Assembly (NCBI GenBank): GCA_965140555.1
Contig: OZ223259.1
Span: 1,364,001-1,428,000 of the forward strand
Direction of reading: 5' to 3'
Length of the DNA stretch: 64,000 bases
Source: UBA1351 sp965140555
GTDB taxonomy: Bacteria > Bacillota > Clostridia > Lachnospirales > Vallitaleaceae
Shown: positions 19,012 through 27,607 of the stretch, in pieces
How the letters are laid out: each line of letters begins with the position of its first letter
Position numbering within the stretch: the first letter of the stretch is position 1
The notes under the pieces: generated by a model
Seen by the model: the letters and a program-made list of their open reading frames with translations, nothing else
Database searches by the model: none
What the model was told of the DNA's origin: nothing
Translations under genes and position numbers: made by a program

Positions 19012-20511
19012 TTATGCCTTATGTCCACCAATTTGATTGTTTCGATCCTTGGTTGTTGCTCCGTCCTTAAGATTCATACCCTTTAGTATGGCATTTTTTC
19101 CATACTTCTTCTTAATGTCTAAAATAGCGTGTTGTAGCTTTTTCTCTTTTTCACGTTGGACTTCCTCTTTGGCTTTAGCCTCATAATCTGTAAATAGACT
19201 TAGCTGTCCCATCGTTGCCTTTTCTCTCGCCGTTCGTTCATCTTCTATTCGTCCTGCAACGATATTAACACGACGCACCATTAGCTTTGGATGAACAATC
19301 TCATCAAACAGCGCCATGACCGCCTCCATAATCTGTGTTGTTGAGGAGGTCTTCTCAGGCAATGTTGTTGTCCCGTGAGCATGCTTAGGCACCTGTCTCC
19401 CGTAGTAGTCTGTCTTCACCTCACCATCGTAGGCACGTCGTATATCCCCATCCGTTAAATTGCTAATATCATAGCCTACGGTTAACACCAGCTGATCTGT
19501 AACCAACCCTTTATCGACTAAATCCAAGACTAGAAGATCCGTCATTTCTTGAACGATAATCCGTGCCTTATCATGGGGATAGGGGTAGTGCAAGACCTGC
19601 CCTGCTCCGGTACTTTTATTGGACGGTTCATAGCTTTTGACATCAGCGATAGTACAAGGTTCATAGCCCCACGCATGATCAATAAGTAATTCTGCATTAA
19701 TTCCAAATAACTTATATAATAAGGCTTCATTATTCAAAGAACATCGTGCAATATCACCCATGGTATATAGGCCGTTCTCATGTAGCTTTTTGGTATAGCC
19801 ACGTCCAACACGCCAGAAATCCGTTAATGGTTCATGTGCCCACAGTCGCTTTCTATAATGTTTCTCATCCAACTTGGCAATGCGTACGCCGTCATCATCT
19901 GCCGGAATATGCTTGGCTACAATATCCATAGCCACCTTACACAAGTATAGATTCGTACCAAGTCCTGCTGTTGCCGTTACACCGACCGTTGCTGCTACAT
20001 CCTGTATCATTCTTTTGGTAAATTCATAGGCTGTCAGTCCTGAGGCTCTCAAATAGTTCGTTATATCAATAAAAACCTCATCAATGGAGTACACATGAAT
20101 ATCCTGTGGTGATACATACTTCATATAGACATTATAAATCTCTGTACTATACTGCATATATAATGCCATCCTAGGTGGCGCTGTCACATAGTCAATAGCT
20201 AACTCCTGTGAATCTTTTAGCTCTTGGGCATAATATGACTGACCTGTAAAGGCTTCCAGTCCGGATTTTTTCAATCGTATGGCATTCTCCTGCTTTACCT
20301 TCTGAACGACTTCAAACAGACGTGCTCTACCCGGTATATTCAATTCTTTCAGAGATGGTGACACGGCAAGACAGATGGTCTTCTCCGATCGGCTGTTATC
20401 GGCTACAACTAGATTCGTTGTTAGCGGGTCCAGTCCTCGCTCAATACACTCCACTGATGCATAGAAGGATTTCAAATCAATTGCCGCATAGATACGATTT
20501 TTTTGTTCCAT
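19012..20511 (-). CDS. Y-family translesion DNA polymerase (UvrX/UmuC type)
   Basis: A 499-residue DNA damage-tolerance polymerase. The N-terminus AAIDLKSFYASVECIERG contains the first catalytic Asp, and YSIDEVFIDIT holds the catalytic Asp-Glu pair. The helix-hairpin-helix thumb and the little-finger domain follow (about 240-430). The C-terminal extension (LDIKKKYGKNAILKGMNL) is typical of the UvrX/YqjW group. RBS GAGG lies 7 nt before the ATG. Operon with yolD downstream; no LexA box was identified by eye. Confidence 0.92.
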   Translation of the reverse strand: MEQKNRIYAAIDLKSFYASVECIERGLDPLTTNLVVADNSRSEKTICLAVSPSLKELNIPGRARLFEVVQKVKQENAIRLKKSGLEAFTGQSYYAQELKDSQELAIDYVTAPPRMALYMQYSTEIYNVYMKYVSPQDIHVYSIDEVFIDITNYLRASGLTAYEFTKRMIQDVAATVGVTATAGLGTNLYLCKVAMDIVAKHIPADDDGVRIAKLDEKHYRKRLWAHEPLTDFWRVGRGYTKKLHENGLYTMGDIARCSLNNEALLYKLFGINAELLIDHAWGYEPCTIADVKSYEPSNKSTGAGQVLHYPYPHDKARIIVQEMTDLLVLDLVDKGLVTDQLVLTVGYDISNLTDGDIRRAYDGEVKTDYYGRQVPKHAHGTTTLPEKTSSTTQIMEAVMALFDEIVHPKLMVRRVNIVAGRIEDERTAREKATMGQLSLFTDYEAKAKEEVQREKEKKLQHAILDIKKKYGKNAILKGMNLKDGATTKDRNNQIGGHKA

Positions 20512-20535
20512 TGTATAACCTCATTTGCTTACAAT

Positions 20536-21600
20536 CTATTTCTTTTTTCCTATGGAAAAAGGTTGTGGCTTACCACAGTAATATCCTTGAAGTAAATCAA
20601 CCTCCGTCGTTCTAAGATAATCATACTCTTCTTGTGTCTCAATACCTTCTGCAATAATCATCACATCATGATTTTTCTTCAATGCCAACACTTGATCCAA
20701 GTAAGCCTGATTGCTCGTGGACTTGTGAATATTCTGAATAATTGACCTATCTACTTTGATGTAATCTGTTTTTAATTTGTCAAATGCTGCTAACGTTGAA
20801 AAGCCCGACCCTATATCATCAAGAGCGGTTTTATAGCCTTTTTCTCGATAAGCATTTAATATGGTAGCCAAATGTTCATAATCTTCAACAAATTCACTCT
20901 CTACGACTTCAAATACTATATCTTCGGGCCTCAACTGCGACTCAGCGACTGCTTCATGAGTCGTTATCAAACATACCTTCGGATCATAAATCACTGTCGG
21001 TATAAAGTTAATAAACAACTTACCTCCCAAAGGCTTGGCTTTTTTTCCGTTCTCTATGGCTGCTATTCGACACTGTCTATCAAGATTAAAAAGCAAATCA
21101 AGTTCTTTGCTAATTGTAAATAGTCGGTCAGGCATAATAAGCTCGCCATCCTCGTCATAGGCTCTTGATAATGCCTCTCTACCGTATAATTCCATCGTTC
21201 TATTATAAACAATCGGTTGAAACCAGGTCGTAATACGCCCTTTATCAATCGCATCAATAATATCTTTATTCTCAAATAAGCGTATCCAATAGGTCAGTGA
21301 TTTAACGTCCGAAAAGTCTCCAAAGTCCATAATTTCTTCGGATTCCTTCGGTAATACATAGATATCATCTCTTTCCACCGAACTTAACATAACTTCCGCA
21401 GCTAATTGCCTTATAAATTCTTCCATATCCTTTATCGTACAGATAAAATGCCGTTCCTTTACCTCGGTACTCTTATCTAATCGTTTCAGTATCATTTCTA
21501 ATTTATCAAGGAGATGATCTGCGCCGACCGCAATATATACTGTCACATTACATCGTTTGATACAAGGGGTTGTACCGCATTTGGAACATGATTTAACCAT
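20536..21600 (-). CDS. EAL-domain cyclic-di-GMP phosphodiesterase with N-terminal Cys motif
   Basis: A 354-residue protein. The N-terminal ~110 residues begin CSKCGTTPCIKRC, a possible metal-binding or redox cluster. An EAL domain follows (about 113-350). Residues needed for catalysis are present: REALSR (EAL), N in LFINFIP, E in EVVESE, DDIGSG in place of DDFG, K in DYIKVDR, E in AEGIET, and LQGYYCGKP. It should hydrolyse c-di-GMP to pGpG. No transmembrane segments, so cytoplasmic. It lies 24 bp upstream of the polymerase gene and could be co-transcribed with it. Confidence 0.87.
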   Translation of the reverse strand: MVKSCSKCGTTPCIKRCNVTVYIAVGADHLLDKLEMILKRLDKSTEVKERHFICTIKDMEEFIRQLAAEVMLSSVERDDIYVLPKESEEIMDFGDFSDVKSLTYWIRLFENKDIIDAIDKGRITTWFQPIVYNRTMELYGREALSRAYDEDGELIMPDRLFTISKELDLLFNLDRQCRIAAIENGKKAKPLGGKLFINFIPTVIYDPKVCLITTHEAVAESQLRPEDIVFEVVESEFVEDYEHLATILNAYREKGYKTALDDIGSGFSTLAAFDKLKTDYIKVDRSIIQNIHKSTSNQAYLDQVLALKKNHDVMIIAEGIETQEEYDYLRTTEVDLLQGYYCGKPQPFSIGKKK

Positions 21601-21636
21601 AGTACCTCCATAGCCTGCCTATATTTTGAAACATCC

Positions 21637-21701
21637 TAGTGTGCCGGCCTGTTCATATTTGAGTAAATTATTTGTTTATTTATGAGCAATACCCTACACT
21701 A
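21637..21701. repeat. Short palindromic repeat, family 2
   Basis: A 65-bp near-palindrome starting TAGTGT and ending ACACTA, with TTCATATTTGAG in the left arm and TTTATGAGC in the right arm. It is a short form of the elements at 42820-42981 and 48258-48420 that lacks their inner 100-bp core. It lies in the gap between the MarR and EAL genes. Confidence 0.65.
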
Positions 21702-21790
21702 CCCTCTATTATAAACGTAGTCACAGGGAATGCCAAGACTTATAATCCCGGAGATGTGCTACCTGATTGTGCTTAAGCTCCTCCTATTGC

Positions 21791-22264
21791 CTACTTCTTT
21801 GTTATCCCACATAAATTATGCATCATGGTATCTAGTACTTCATAAGCCACTTCTTGATCTTGTTGAGGGATATGCTCCACCATTTTGTCCGCCATACCCT
21901 TCATACTTCGAAACATATCCTGAATAATATCCAGACCCTCCTGCGTAAACTCAATCATCTTATACTTCTGATCTTGGGAATAGGTTTGTATAAATCCCAT
22001 TTTCTCCAACTTTTTGACGCTACGGGTCACATTGCTTTTATCGACATACATCTTCTTATTCAGAGACTCCAATGTCACCGGATGGACTGCCCTGTTTTTA
22101 TCTATAGCCATTTCATATATATGTAATAGTGTTTGGGCTTGACCATAACGCAAATTCATAGGCTTAAAGGCCTCATCCATATGCTTATTCAGTTCAATTG
22201 CCAAATTATATATCATTTCTCCAAAATACATGGGTTTATGCTCCTTATTACCTCTTTTATCCAT
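21791..22264 (-). CDS. MarR family transcriptional regulator
   Basis: A 157-residue winged-helix protein. The recognition region (SLNKKMYVDKSNVTRSVKKL) and wing (MGFIQTYSQDQKYKMIEFTQEG) are clear. It lies directly downstream of a 20-nt perfect palindrome that overlaps its promoter, so autoregulation is likely. The ECF transporter genes lie upstream (22439 on); whether it controls them is unknown. Confidence 0.9.
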   Translation of the reverse strand: MDKRGNKEHKPMYFGEMIYNLAIELNKHMDEAFKPMNLRYGQAQTLLHIYEMAIDKNRAVHPVTLESLNKKMYVDKSNVTRSVKKLEKMGFIQTYSQDQKYKMIEFTQEGLDIIQDMFRSMKGMADKMVEHIPQQDQEVAYEVLDTMMHNLCGITKK

Positions 22265-22300
22265 TGCACACGATTAACGAAAACTCTTCTTGAATCCAAT

Positions 22301-22336
22301 ATTATTATATATCAACAAAATTGCGCGCGCAATTTT
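22301..22336 (-). promoter_or_regulatory. MarR gene promoter with overlapping perfect palindromic operator
   Basis: The palindrome AAAATTGCGCGCGCAATTTT at 22317-22336 is perfect over 20 nt and GC-rich in an AT-rich context. On the minus strand its TTGCGC half forms a plausible -35 box, with TATAAT 17 nt further on. A repressor bound here would block the promoter. Sites of this size are typical for MarR dimers. Confidence 0.7.
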
Positions 22337-22438
22337 ATATGCCTTTCTTTCTATATTTTATTCTTATGTTAGACTTTCAGCTAAACGTAAAGGGATGATA
22401 CGACTCTTTTTCAATAACTTAGACTACTATTCATCGAC

Positions 22439-23914
22439 TTAAGCAAAGTACTCTTTTAACTTTTTTACACCTTGACTATTCAATGCATAGGTATCCATGA
22501 TTTGTCCACTCTCCAGCTGAATAACTCGATGGCATGTTTTAAGGATAAGCTCCGGGTCATGGGTAATAATAATTGTACACCCCGTTTTTTTCTCAGATAG
22601 ACGAATAAGCTGACTCATATTATTCATATTCTCCCAATCCAAACCACTTGTAGGCTCATCATAAATCAGAATATCTTTCTCAGCCATCATGGCACTTGCA
22701 ATGGCTACACGTTGCTTTTGTCCTCCTGAAAGTGACATTGGGTGCCTCGTTTTTTCATGCTTCAAATTTAGCCTTTCGAGTAATTGATCCACTCGGTCTG
22801 TGTCTCCCTTATGTATGTTTAATAGAAGTTCTTCTTCAACACTCTCTGTAAACAACTGGCTATTTACATCTTGCATTACCATATAACTGCGTGCTATCAA
22901 GTCTTTGTTTCGCATCTTCTTTCCATTAAACTGAATGCACCCTTTATACTTACCTAATCCACACAAACAATGAGCAAAGGTGCTTTTACCAGCCCCATTG
23001 TCACCAATTACAGCAACAATTTCATCTTCATAAAGGTCTAATTCTTGAATACTTAGCACCTGAGCTTTTCCCCTTTTTACTTGTAAGTTTTTAATGTTGA
23101 TATGAACATTTTCAGCACTTTGAGTGACCGGATTTCCCGACAGCGACTCCATATGAAGGGTTCTGAGCCCTTTTTCTTCCAATTCTTGATGACTTAAGTT
23201 AAGCATTTCATCCCGGTCATATATACATCGAATTCTTCCTTTCTTCATATATACATACCGATCTGCCATATCTTTCAAATAATGCAACCGATGTTCTGCA
23301 ATGACAATCGTTTTCCCCATACCTTTAAGGGATTCTATAACCTGTCCCAGTCGCTCTATTGAAACTTTGTCAAGACTTGATGACGGTTCATCGAACACAA
23401 CCACATCCGGATGTGTTGCGTAAACAGATCCACAAGCAATCCGTTGCTTCTCCCCTCCTGACAGTTCAAATATACTTCGCTCCATAAGATGATCTAAGTA
23501 TAACTTTTCAGCGGTCTCTTTAAGACGAGTATGGATTTCATCTGGCTCCATACCAAAATTTTCACACCCAAATGCTAGCTCACTTGTCGTATCCACATTA
23601 AAAAATTGAGTTCTTGGATTTTGAAATACAGATCCTATGTGTTCCGCTATTTTTTCTATTTTTTGATCCGATAAACGTTTTCCGTTATATAAAACATCCC
23701 CTTCTATCTGTCCTTGATATATATTTGGAATCAAACCATTTATAAGCCGTGTTAATGATGTTTTTCCACATCCGCTGACACCGCAAAGAACAATGCATTC
23801 GCCATCTTTAATCTTCAAATTTATATCCTTAATCCCATACTTTTGACTCTTTACTTTCTCTCCGTTTTCTGCAATCTCTTCATAAGCAAAACTTACATTT
23901 TTTAGTTCTATCAT
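22439..23914 (-). CDS. ECF transporter ATPase with two fused ATP-binding domains (EcfA1-EcfA2)
   Basis: A 491-residue energizing subunit. It has two complete ABC ATPase halves: Walker A GVSGCGKTS with signature LSGGEKQR and Walker B VVVFDEPSSSLD in the first, and GDNGAGKSTFAH, LSGGQKQR and ILIYDEPTSGLD in the second. Single-chain double ATPases of this kind power group II ECF vitamin or metal-ligand transporters. Genes run S component, EcfT, then this ATPase, in one minus-strand operon. Confidence 0.92.
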   Translation of the reverse strand: MIELKNVSFAYEEIAENGEKVKSQKYGIKDINLKIKDGECIVLCGVSGCGKTSLTRLINGLIPNIYQGQIEGDVLYNGKRLSDQKIEKIAEHIGSVFQNPRTQFFNVDTTSELAFGCENFGMEPDEIHTRLKETAEKLYLDHLMERSIFELSGGEKQRIACGSVYATHPDVVVFDEPSSSLDKVSIERLGQVIESLKGMGKTIVIAEHRLHYLKDMADRYVYMKKGRIRCIYDRDEMLNLSHQELEEKGLRTLHMESLSGNPVTQSAENVHINIKNLQVKRGKAQVLSIQELDLYEDEIVAVIGDNGAGKSTFAHCLCGLGKYKGCIQFNGKKMRNKDLIARSYMVMQDVNSQLFTESVEEELLLNIHKGDTDRVDQLLERLNLKHEKTRHPMSLSGGQKQRVAIASAMMAEKDILIYDEPTSGLDWENMNNMSQLIRLSEKKTGCTIIITHDPELILKTCHRVIQLESGQIMDTYALNSQGVKKLKEYFA

Positions 23915-23965
23915 CCTATTATTACTCCTTATCCATTATCTCCATACAGGACGATTCCCTGTATA

Positions 23966-24691
23966 TTAGACCCTATTCATAAGTGTCGTTCCAATAAATA
24001 CAACGGCAACGATGATGGTACAATAATCTAGAAGACGGCATCGAATAACTTTATAACACGTTCTTTTTGAGGTTCCGCCTAACCCTCTTGAAACAGAGGC
24101 TGCTGAAAGTTCTCCGGATATCTTAACTGTCGACATGAGCAATGGTACAAGAATATACTCTAACGTTTTCAATGGTGTACATACCACTGCCTTCCACCCA
24201 AAATCTATGCCTCTAAACTTCATTGCATTTCTTATGTTTCTCCACTCTTCACCCATTGTAGGAAAAAAGCGGAACATTACGCTAAAAGGAATGATGATTT
24301 TTTCAGATACACCGATCTTCGTAAAAGCCGCAACAAATTCACTCACCGTTGTCGTTCGAATCAGAAGAATCGTCGCGCATACTAACGGCATATAAAGTCT
24401 CGAAACACGTACTATTGTTAGTACAATCAAGCTTGATATCCCTTGCATTCCGGGTACTAATATAAAATCTATCATCAAAAATGAATAGTAAATAATTCCC
24501 ATACTCAATGCCACATGCCACTGTTTAGCATTGAGAAGCAACACAAGGATAAATCCGAAGAATAAACCTGATACAACTTCGTTAGAGCGACTCCATAAGG
24601 CAACATTTGCTGCTATAAACAGAACAAATTTGCTTCTGGGATCCATCCATATATAGGGGCTATTTCTATAGCCAAAATTAGCTTTACTCAT
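23966..24691 (-). CDS. ECF transporter transmembrane coupling protein EcfT
   Basis: A 241-residue membrane protein with about five transmembrane segments and EcfT-type coupling helices (FFPTMGEEWRNIRNAMKFRG and SGELSAASVSRGLGG, matching the Ala-Arg-Gly motifs that contact the ATPases). It overlaps the S-component stop codon by one base at 24691, which implies translational coupling. It links the S component with the ATPase encoded downstream. Confidence 0.88.
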   Translation of the reverse strand: MSKANFGYRNSPYIWMDPRSKFVLFIAANVALWSRSNEVVSGLFFGFILVLLLNAKQWHVALSMGIIYYSFLMIDFILVPGMQGISSLIVLTIVRVSRLYMPLVCATILLIRTTTVSEFVAAFTKIGVSEKIIIPFSVMFRFFPTMGEEWRNIRNAMKFRGIDFGWKAVVCTPLKTLEYILVPLLMSTVKISGELSAASVSRGLGGTSKRTCYKVIRCRLLDYCTIIVAVVFIGTTLMNRV

Positions 24692-25269
24692 TATACAATC
24701 CCTGCTTTTCTAAAGTGTTTTTTAAGGATTTTTTCCCCTGTTGAGACACCTATAAAGGCTGCAATAATCGTAGCTGCGATTAACACGAGAAGCACCCATG
24801 ACGGCAATAATTGTTCAAGCCTATCGGCATACCCCGTTCCATAATAGTCGGCTGTTCTCTCCAAGAATATATCCTTCATAATGATTATTCCAAAATAAGG
24901 CCCTATCGTTGTCAAACTATACATCAAATAACTGTATTTAACCTTTTTCAGTGACTTATATCCATCATTTCTAAGATACACTTCTGTTATTATCCCTATG
25001 CAAAGTACCCATATTGAGGCATAATAGCCCGAACCCATAAATACAAAAGCAATTAAAACCGACATAATAAAGACAGCCCCGGTCTTCGGGGTCCTCATTA
25101 CAAAGACCATATAGACGCTTGCACACAGTATAGCTACCAGTAAAGGTGCTATGATATATAGAATAGGTACCATTCCTGCTACGGTTACCACTGCCATCAT
25201 TAGAACAATATATACTGCTGCGAAAATCCCTATATTGATTAAATCGTTTACTTGTAGTTTTCTATCCAT
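24691..25269 (-). CDS. ECF transporter S component (MptD/Trep_Strep-like)
   Basis: A 192-residue membrane protein with six predicted hydrophobic segments, beginning LQVNDLINIGIFAAVYIVLMM and ending KILKKHFRKAGIV, as in the MptD/Trep_Strep family of substrate-capture subunits. The substrate is not fixed by sequence. The promoter upstream contains a Fur-box-like palindrome, so an iron-related ligand (for example haem or a chelate) is a reasonable inference and a vitamin less so. First gene of the ECF operon. Confidence 0.8.
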   Translation of the reverse strand: MDRKLQVNDLINIGIFAAVYIVLMMAVVTVAGMVPILYIIAPLLVAILCASVYMVFVMRTPKTGAVFIMSVLIAFVFMGSGYYASIWVLCIGIITEVYLRNDGYKSLKKVKYSYLMYSLTTIGPYFGIIIMKDIFLERTADYYGTGYADRLEQLLPSWVLLVLIAATIIAAFIGVSTGEKILKKHFRKAGIV

Positions 25270-25372
25270 TTTCTAATCTCCTCGCCTATCTTCATAATTT
25301 CAACGTTCAAGTATCAATGTTTCCGCTTCTATTATCCTTTCGTTAATTTATTAATAAATTCCACTGTACTTT

Positions 25373-25415
25373 ATTATAAGTACCTCTTAATGTTTTGTCA
25401 ATGATTATCATTCTC
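25373..25415 (-). promoter_or_regulatory. Promoter of the ECF operon with Fur-box-like operator
   Basis: On the minus strand TTGACA (25396-25401) and TATAAT (25373-25378) are separated by exactly 17 nt. Overlapping the -35 box is GAGAATGATAATCATTGAC (25397-25415), which matches 16 of 19 positions of the Fur consensus GATAATGATAATCATTATC. Repression by iron-loaded Fur is the simplest reading. Confidence 0.75.
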
Positions 25416-25430
25416 ATTTGTAGCGTGAGT

Positions 25431-25475
25431 AAAAAAAAGCCTTTCAGTCGACCTATTCATCAACTAAAAGGCTTT
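25431..25475 (-). terminator. Terminator of the TetR gene
   Basis: On the minus strand a 13-bp imperfect stem (AAAGCCTTTTAGT / ACTGAAAGGCTTT) is followed by TTTTT. It starts about 10 bp after the stop codon at 25486 and separates the TetR gene from the ECF promoter. Confidence 0.85.
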
Positions 25476-25485
25476 CATCCTTCTT

Positions 25486-26109
25486 TTATTCTATTTTCTT
25501 AATCACACATTCCGTTCCATAATGTACGAAGGTTGTCATCTCCCTGACAAACTGTTCCACAATGGCATCCCCCGGATCATGAATAAGGATTTCTTCAATA
25601 AAACCTACATATAGAATTGCACAACTGTGTATAAATAGTTCTGTTACACCTGTCCTGTAGTTCGGATTTCTTCTTCCAATCGCCTCATAAAAATGCCTTG
25701 AACTTTTTTCATATTGATGTACAATTTTAGCTCGAAAATCTTCTAAGCTTGATCCTGTTGACGAAAAAAACAACATGGACATGAGTTCTTTATTCTCAAT
25801 AATGCACTTGACTTGGCTTCTGAATTCCTCAATTGAATCATTAAATCGATATAATTCATCAAACTCAGCATACTCAAAATCATCTCCATAATTATCCTTT
25901 AGCATATCCAACAACAAATCTAATGCAGGTTGTACGATTGAACAATATAAATCATCTTTTGTCTTAAAGTACGTATAAATGCTTCCCTTTGTTAATCCTG
26001 CAACGGAAGCTATCCCTCGTATGGAAGAGTCCCTAAAACCTTTTTCTTTAAATTCCTTAACTGCTGCTTCTACTATTTTATCTTTTACTTCTTGCTTTTT
26101 TGTCTGCAT
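25486..26109 (-). CDS. TetR/AcrR family transcriptional regulator
   Basis: A 207-residue regulator. The N-terminal helix-turn-helix (VKEFKEKGFRDSSIRGIASV, then GLTKGSIYTYFKTKDDLY) is the standard TetR DNA-binding domain; residues beyond 60 form the ligand-binding helical domain with no recognised class. The neighbour downstream is the ECF operon, separated by a terminator; the upstream neighbour is a zinc-ribbon gene 25 bp away. Its target genes are unknown. Confidence 0.9.
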   Translation of the reverse strand: MQTKKQEVKDKIVEAAVKEFKEKGFRDSSIRGIASVAGLTKGSIYTYFKTKDDLYCSIVQPALDLLLDMLKDNYGDDFEYAEFDELYRFNDSIEEFRSQVKCIIENKELMSMLFFSSTGSSLEDFRAKIVHQYEKSSRHFYEAIGRRNPNYRTGVTELFIHSCAILYVGFIEEILIHDPGDAIVEQFVREMTTFVHYGTECVIKKIE

Positions 26110-26133
26110 AAGCCACCTACCGACATTTTTATC

Positions 26134-26448
26134 TTATACTTCGTCGTCCTTCTTCTTCATCGCTTCCATCTGTTCTCTATAATTACGTTGTACATCGGTC
26201 AGTTGCTCTGTCGGTTTATTTCCCTCTGATTGAGCCGTTTCCTTATCCACTTTTATCGCAGACTTACAGATTGGACATTCCTCAATATACATCGTTTTAT
26301 AAGGGATAATGGGAATGAAAAACAAGGTAAACCATGTCGTTACTTTCATATACTTCCATGCACGAAAGTTGTTACAGTGAGGGCACAGCTTCTTATCTGT
26401 TGTTCCCAGTTCTTTAACCGTTCGACGTCCGAACCCAAAAATTAACAT
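26134..26448 (-). CDS. Zinc-ribbon domain protein
   Basis: A small protein of 104 residues. An N-terminal zinc ribbon is formed by CPHCNN and CPICKS, around a hydrophobic stretch (TTWFTLFFIPIIPY) that is typical of the zinc-ribbon_15 family. The C-terminus is charged and helical. ATG 26448 has GAGG at 7 nt, better than the GTG three bases upstream. Its start lies 13 bp after the upstream membrane-protein gene, so the two are an operon. Function unknown. Confidence 0.75.
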   Translation of the reverse strand: MLIFGFGRRTVKELGTTDKKLCPHCNNFRAWKYMKVTTWFTLFFIPIIPYKTMYIEECPICKSAIKVDKETAQSEGNKPTEQLTDVQRNYREQMEAMKKKDDEV

Positions 26449-26461
26449 CACATCACCTCTT

Positions 26462-27400
26462 TTATTCTTCTATTAATTCAATATCATATCCTGCTTTGCT
26501 TTTATCCGTGGCACTCGCCATGATAAACCGCCAAGAACCTAGAATACCAAACAGCAATCCTAGCCCACAGTTAATCGCAAATCTACCCATATATTGACCA
26601 TCGCTTATAAGCATTTCCAAGATAAATTTAAGGCCTTCTATAGGCGGTACCCCGATAATCCCTTCATCTCCAAAGTAACCCATCACTTGGTACCAGTCTG
26701 TTGCTATTTGTGCTGATACAACCATAATAACGATAATTGCAATTAGGATGATTGACTTTACCTTACCTTGGCGCCCTCTAAATTTATTGTATCCAAAATT
26801 CGCTGCTATACCGATAAGAAGCCCAAAATAGCTGACGACCCATCCTAGAATCCCTAATATAAACCAAGGAATTGCCCCAATGGCTCCGGCTATAAAAGAA
26901 CCAATAAAACCTGTCAGATAGCTTCCTTTTGGTGCTGATTCGGTTTCTCTATTTTCTTCCTTTAGCTTTTCATAACAGGACTTGTGAACATACGCTAGAT
27001 GGTTATTCACCTTAATCATCACATTATCGGTGCCTTCCAATGATTCACCGCAAACTTGACACTGATAGATTTTTGCAATTTCTGCTTCTTCCAGTAATGC
27101 AATAATCTGTTCAGTTTTTGCTTCAACGCCATAGGCAGACATGCGATCTTTTTCAATCGAGAGTATAATGGAATTGTTATAAACAATACACTCCTTAACA
27201 TCTGCTTCCTCGGCAATATCAGATACCTTCCTACTAACAATTGCGGGCATGACACCCTTTTCTATACCGGTTCGAATCTCAATATATACCACATTCTCCT
27301 TGGCTGTCATCACAAGTAAATACCCGTCTTGACGTTTCCAAAAAGTATCACCTGCAGCACGATAGTTATTCTCTACTGCAAGATTATTCATATAATCCAT
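26462..27400 (-). CDS. Membrane protein with N-terminal soluble domain and Cys cluster, function unknown
   Basis: About 312 residues. Residues 1-110 form a soluble domain. Next is a Cys/His cluster (CQVCGES ... HKSC) likely to bind zinc, then four or five membrane helices (about 165-300). I do not recognise the family beyond this architecture. ATG 27400 follows GGAGG by 9 nt. It is co-transcribed with the zinc-ribbon gene. Directly upstream lies a 130-bp palindromic repeat element. Confidence 0.65.
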   Translation of the reverse strand: MDYMNNLAVENNYRAAGDTFWKRQDGYLLVMTAKENVVYIEIRTGIEKGVMPAIVSRKVSDIAEEADVKECIVYNNSIILSIEKDRMSAYGVEAKTEQIIALLEEAEIAKIYQCQVCGESLEGTDNVMIKVNNHLAYVHKSCYEKLKEENRETESAPKGSYLTGFIGSFIAGAIGAIPWFILGILGWVVSYFGLLIGIAANFGYNKFRGRQGKVKSIILIAIIVIMVVSAQIATDWYQVMGYFGDEGIIGVPPIEGLKFILEMLISDGQYMGRFAINCGLGLLFGILGSWRFIMASATDKSKAGYDIELIEE

Positions 27401-27440
27401 ATACAACTTCCTCCATCAACACTTTATTTATTGTCACCTT

Positions 27441-27570
27441 ATATGATTAGGGCGTCAAAAGCAAGTTTCTCTAAATTCGCATACAATATATAGATTACGT
27501 AGAAGCGTTCGTAACAATATATTGTATGCAAAAGTTCAACTATATACTTTTGACACTCTAATCCTTATAT
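27441..27570. repeat. 130-bp palindromic element, repeat family 1 (full copy)
   Basis: Imperfect terminal inverted repeats (ATATGATTAGGGCGTCAAAA at the left, complement of TTTTGACACTCTAATCCTTATAT at the right) bracket an interior with TACAATATATAGATTACGTAGAAGCG. It matches the element at 40547-40676 along its whole length. It fills most of the gap between two minus-strand genes. No transposase is encoded, so MITE-like. Confidence 0.8.
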
Positions 27571-27607
27571 TATCATACTCTTCTAGAAAAAAATATTATT
27601 TTTCACA

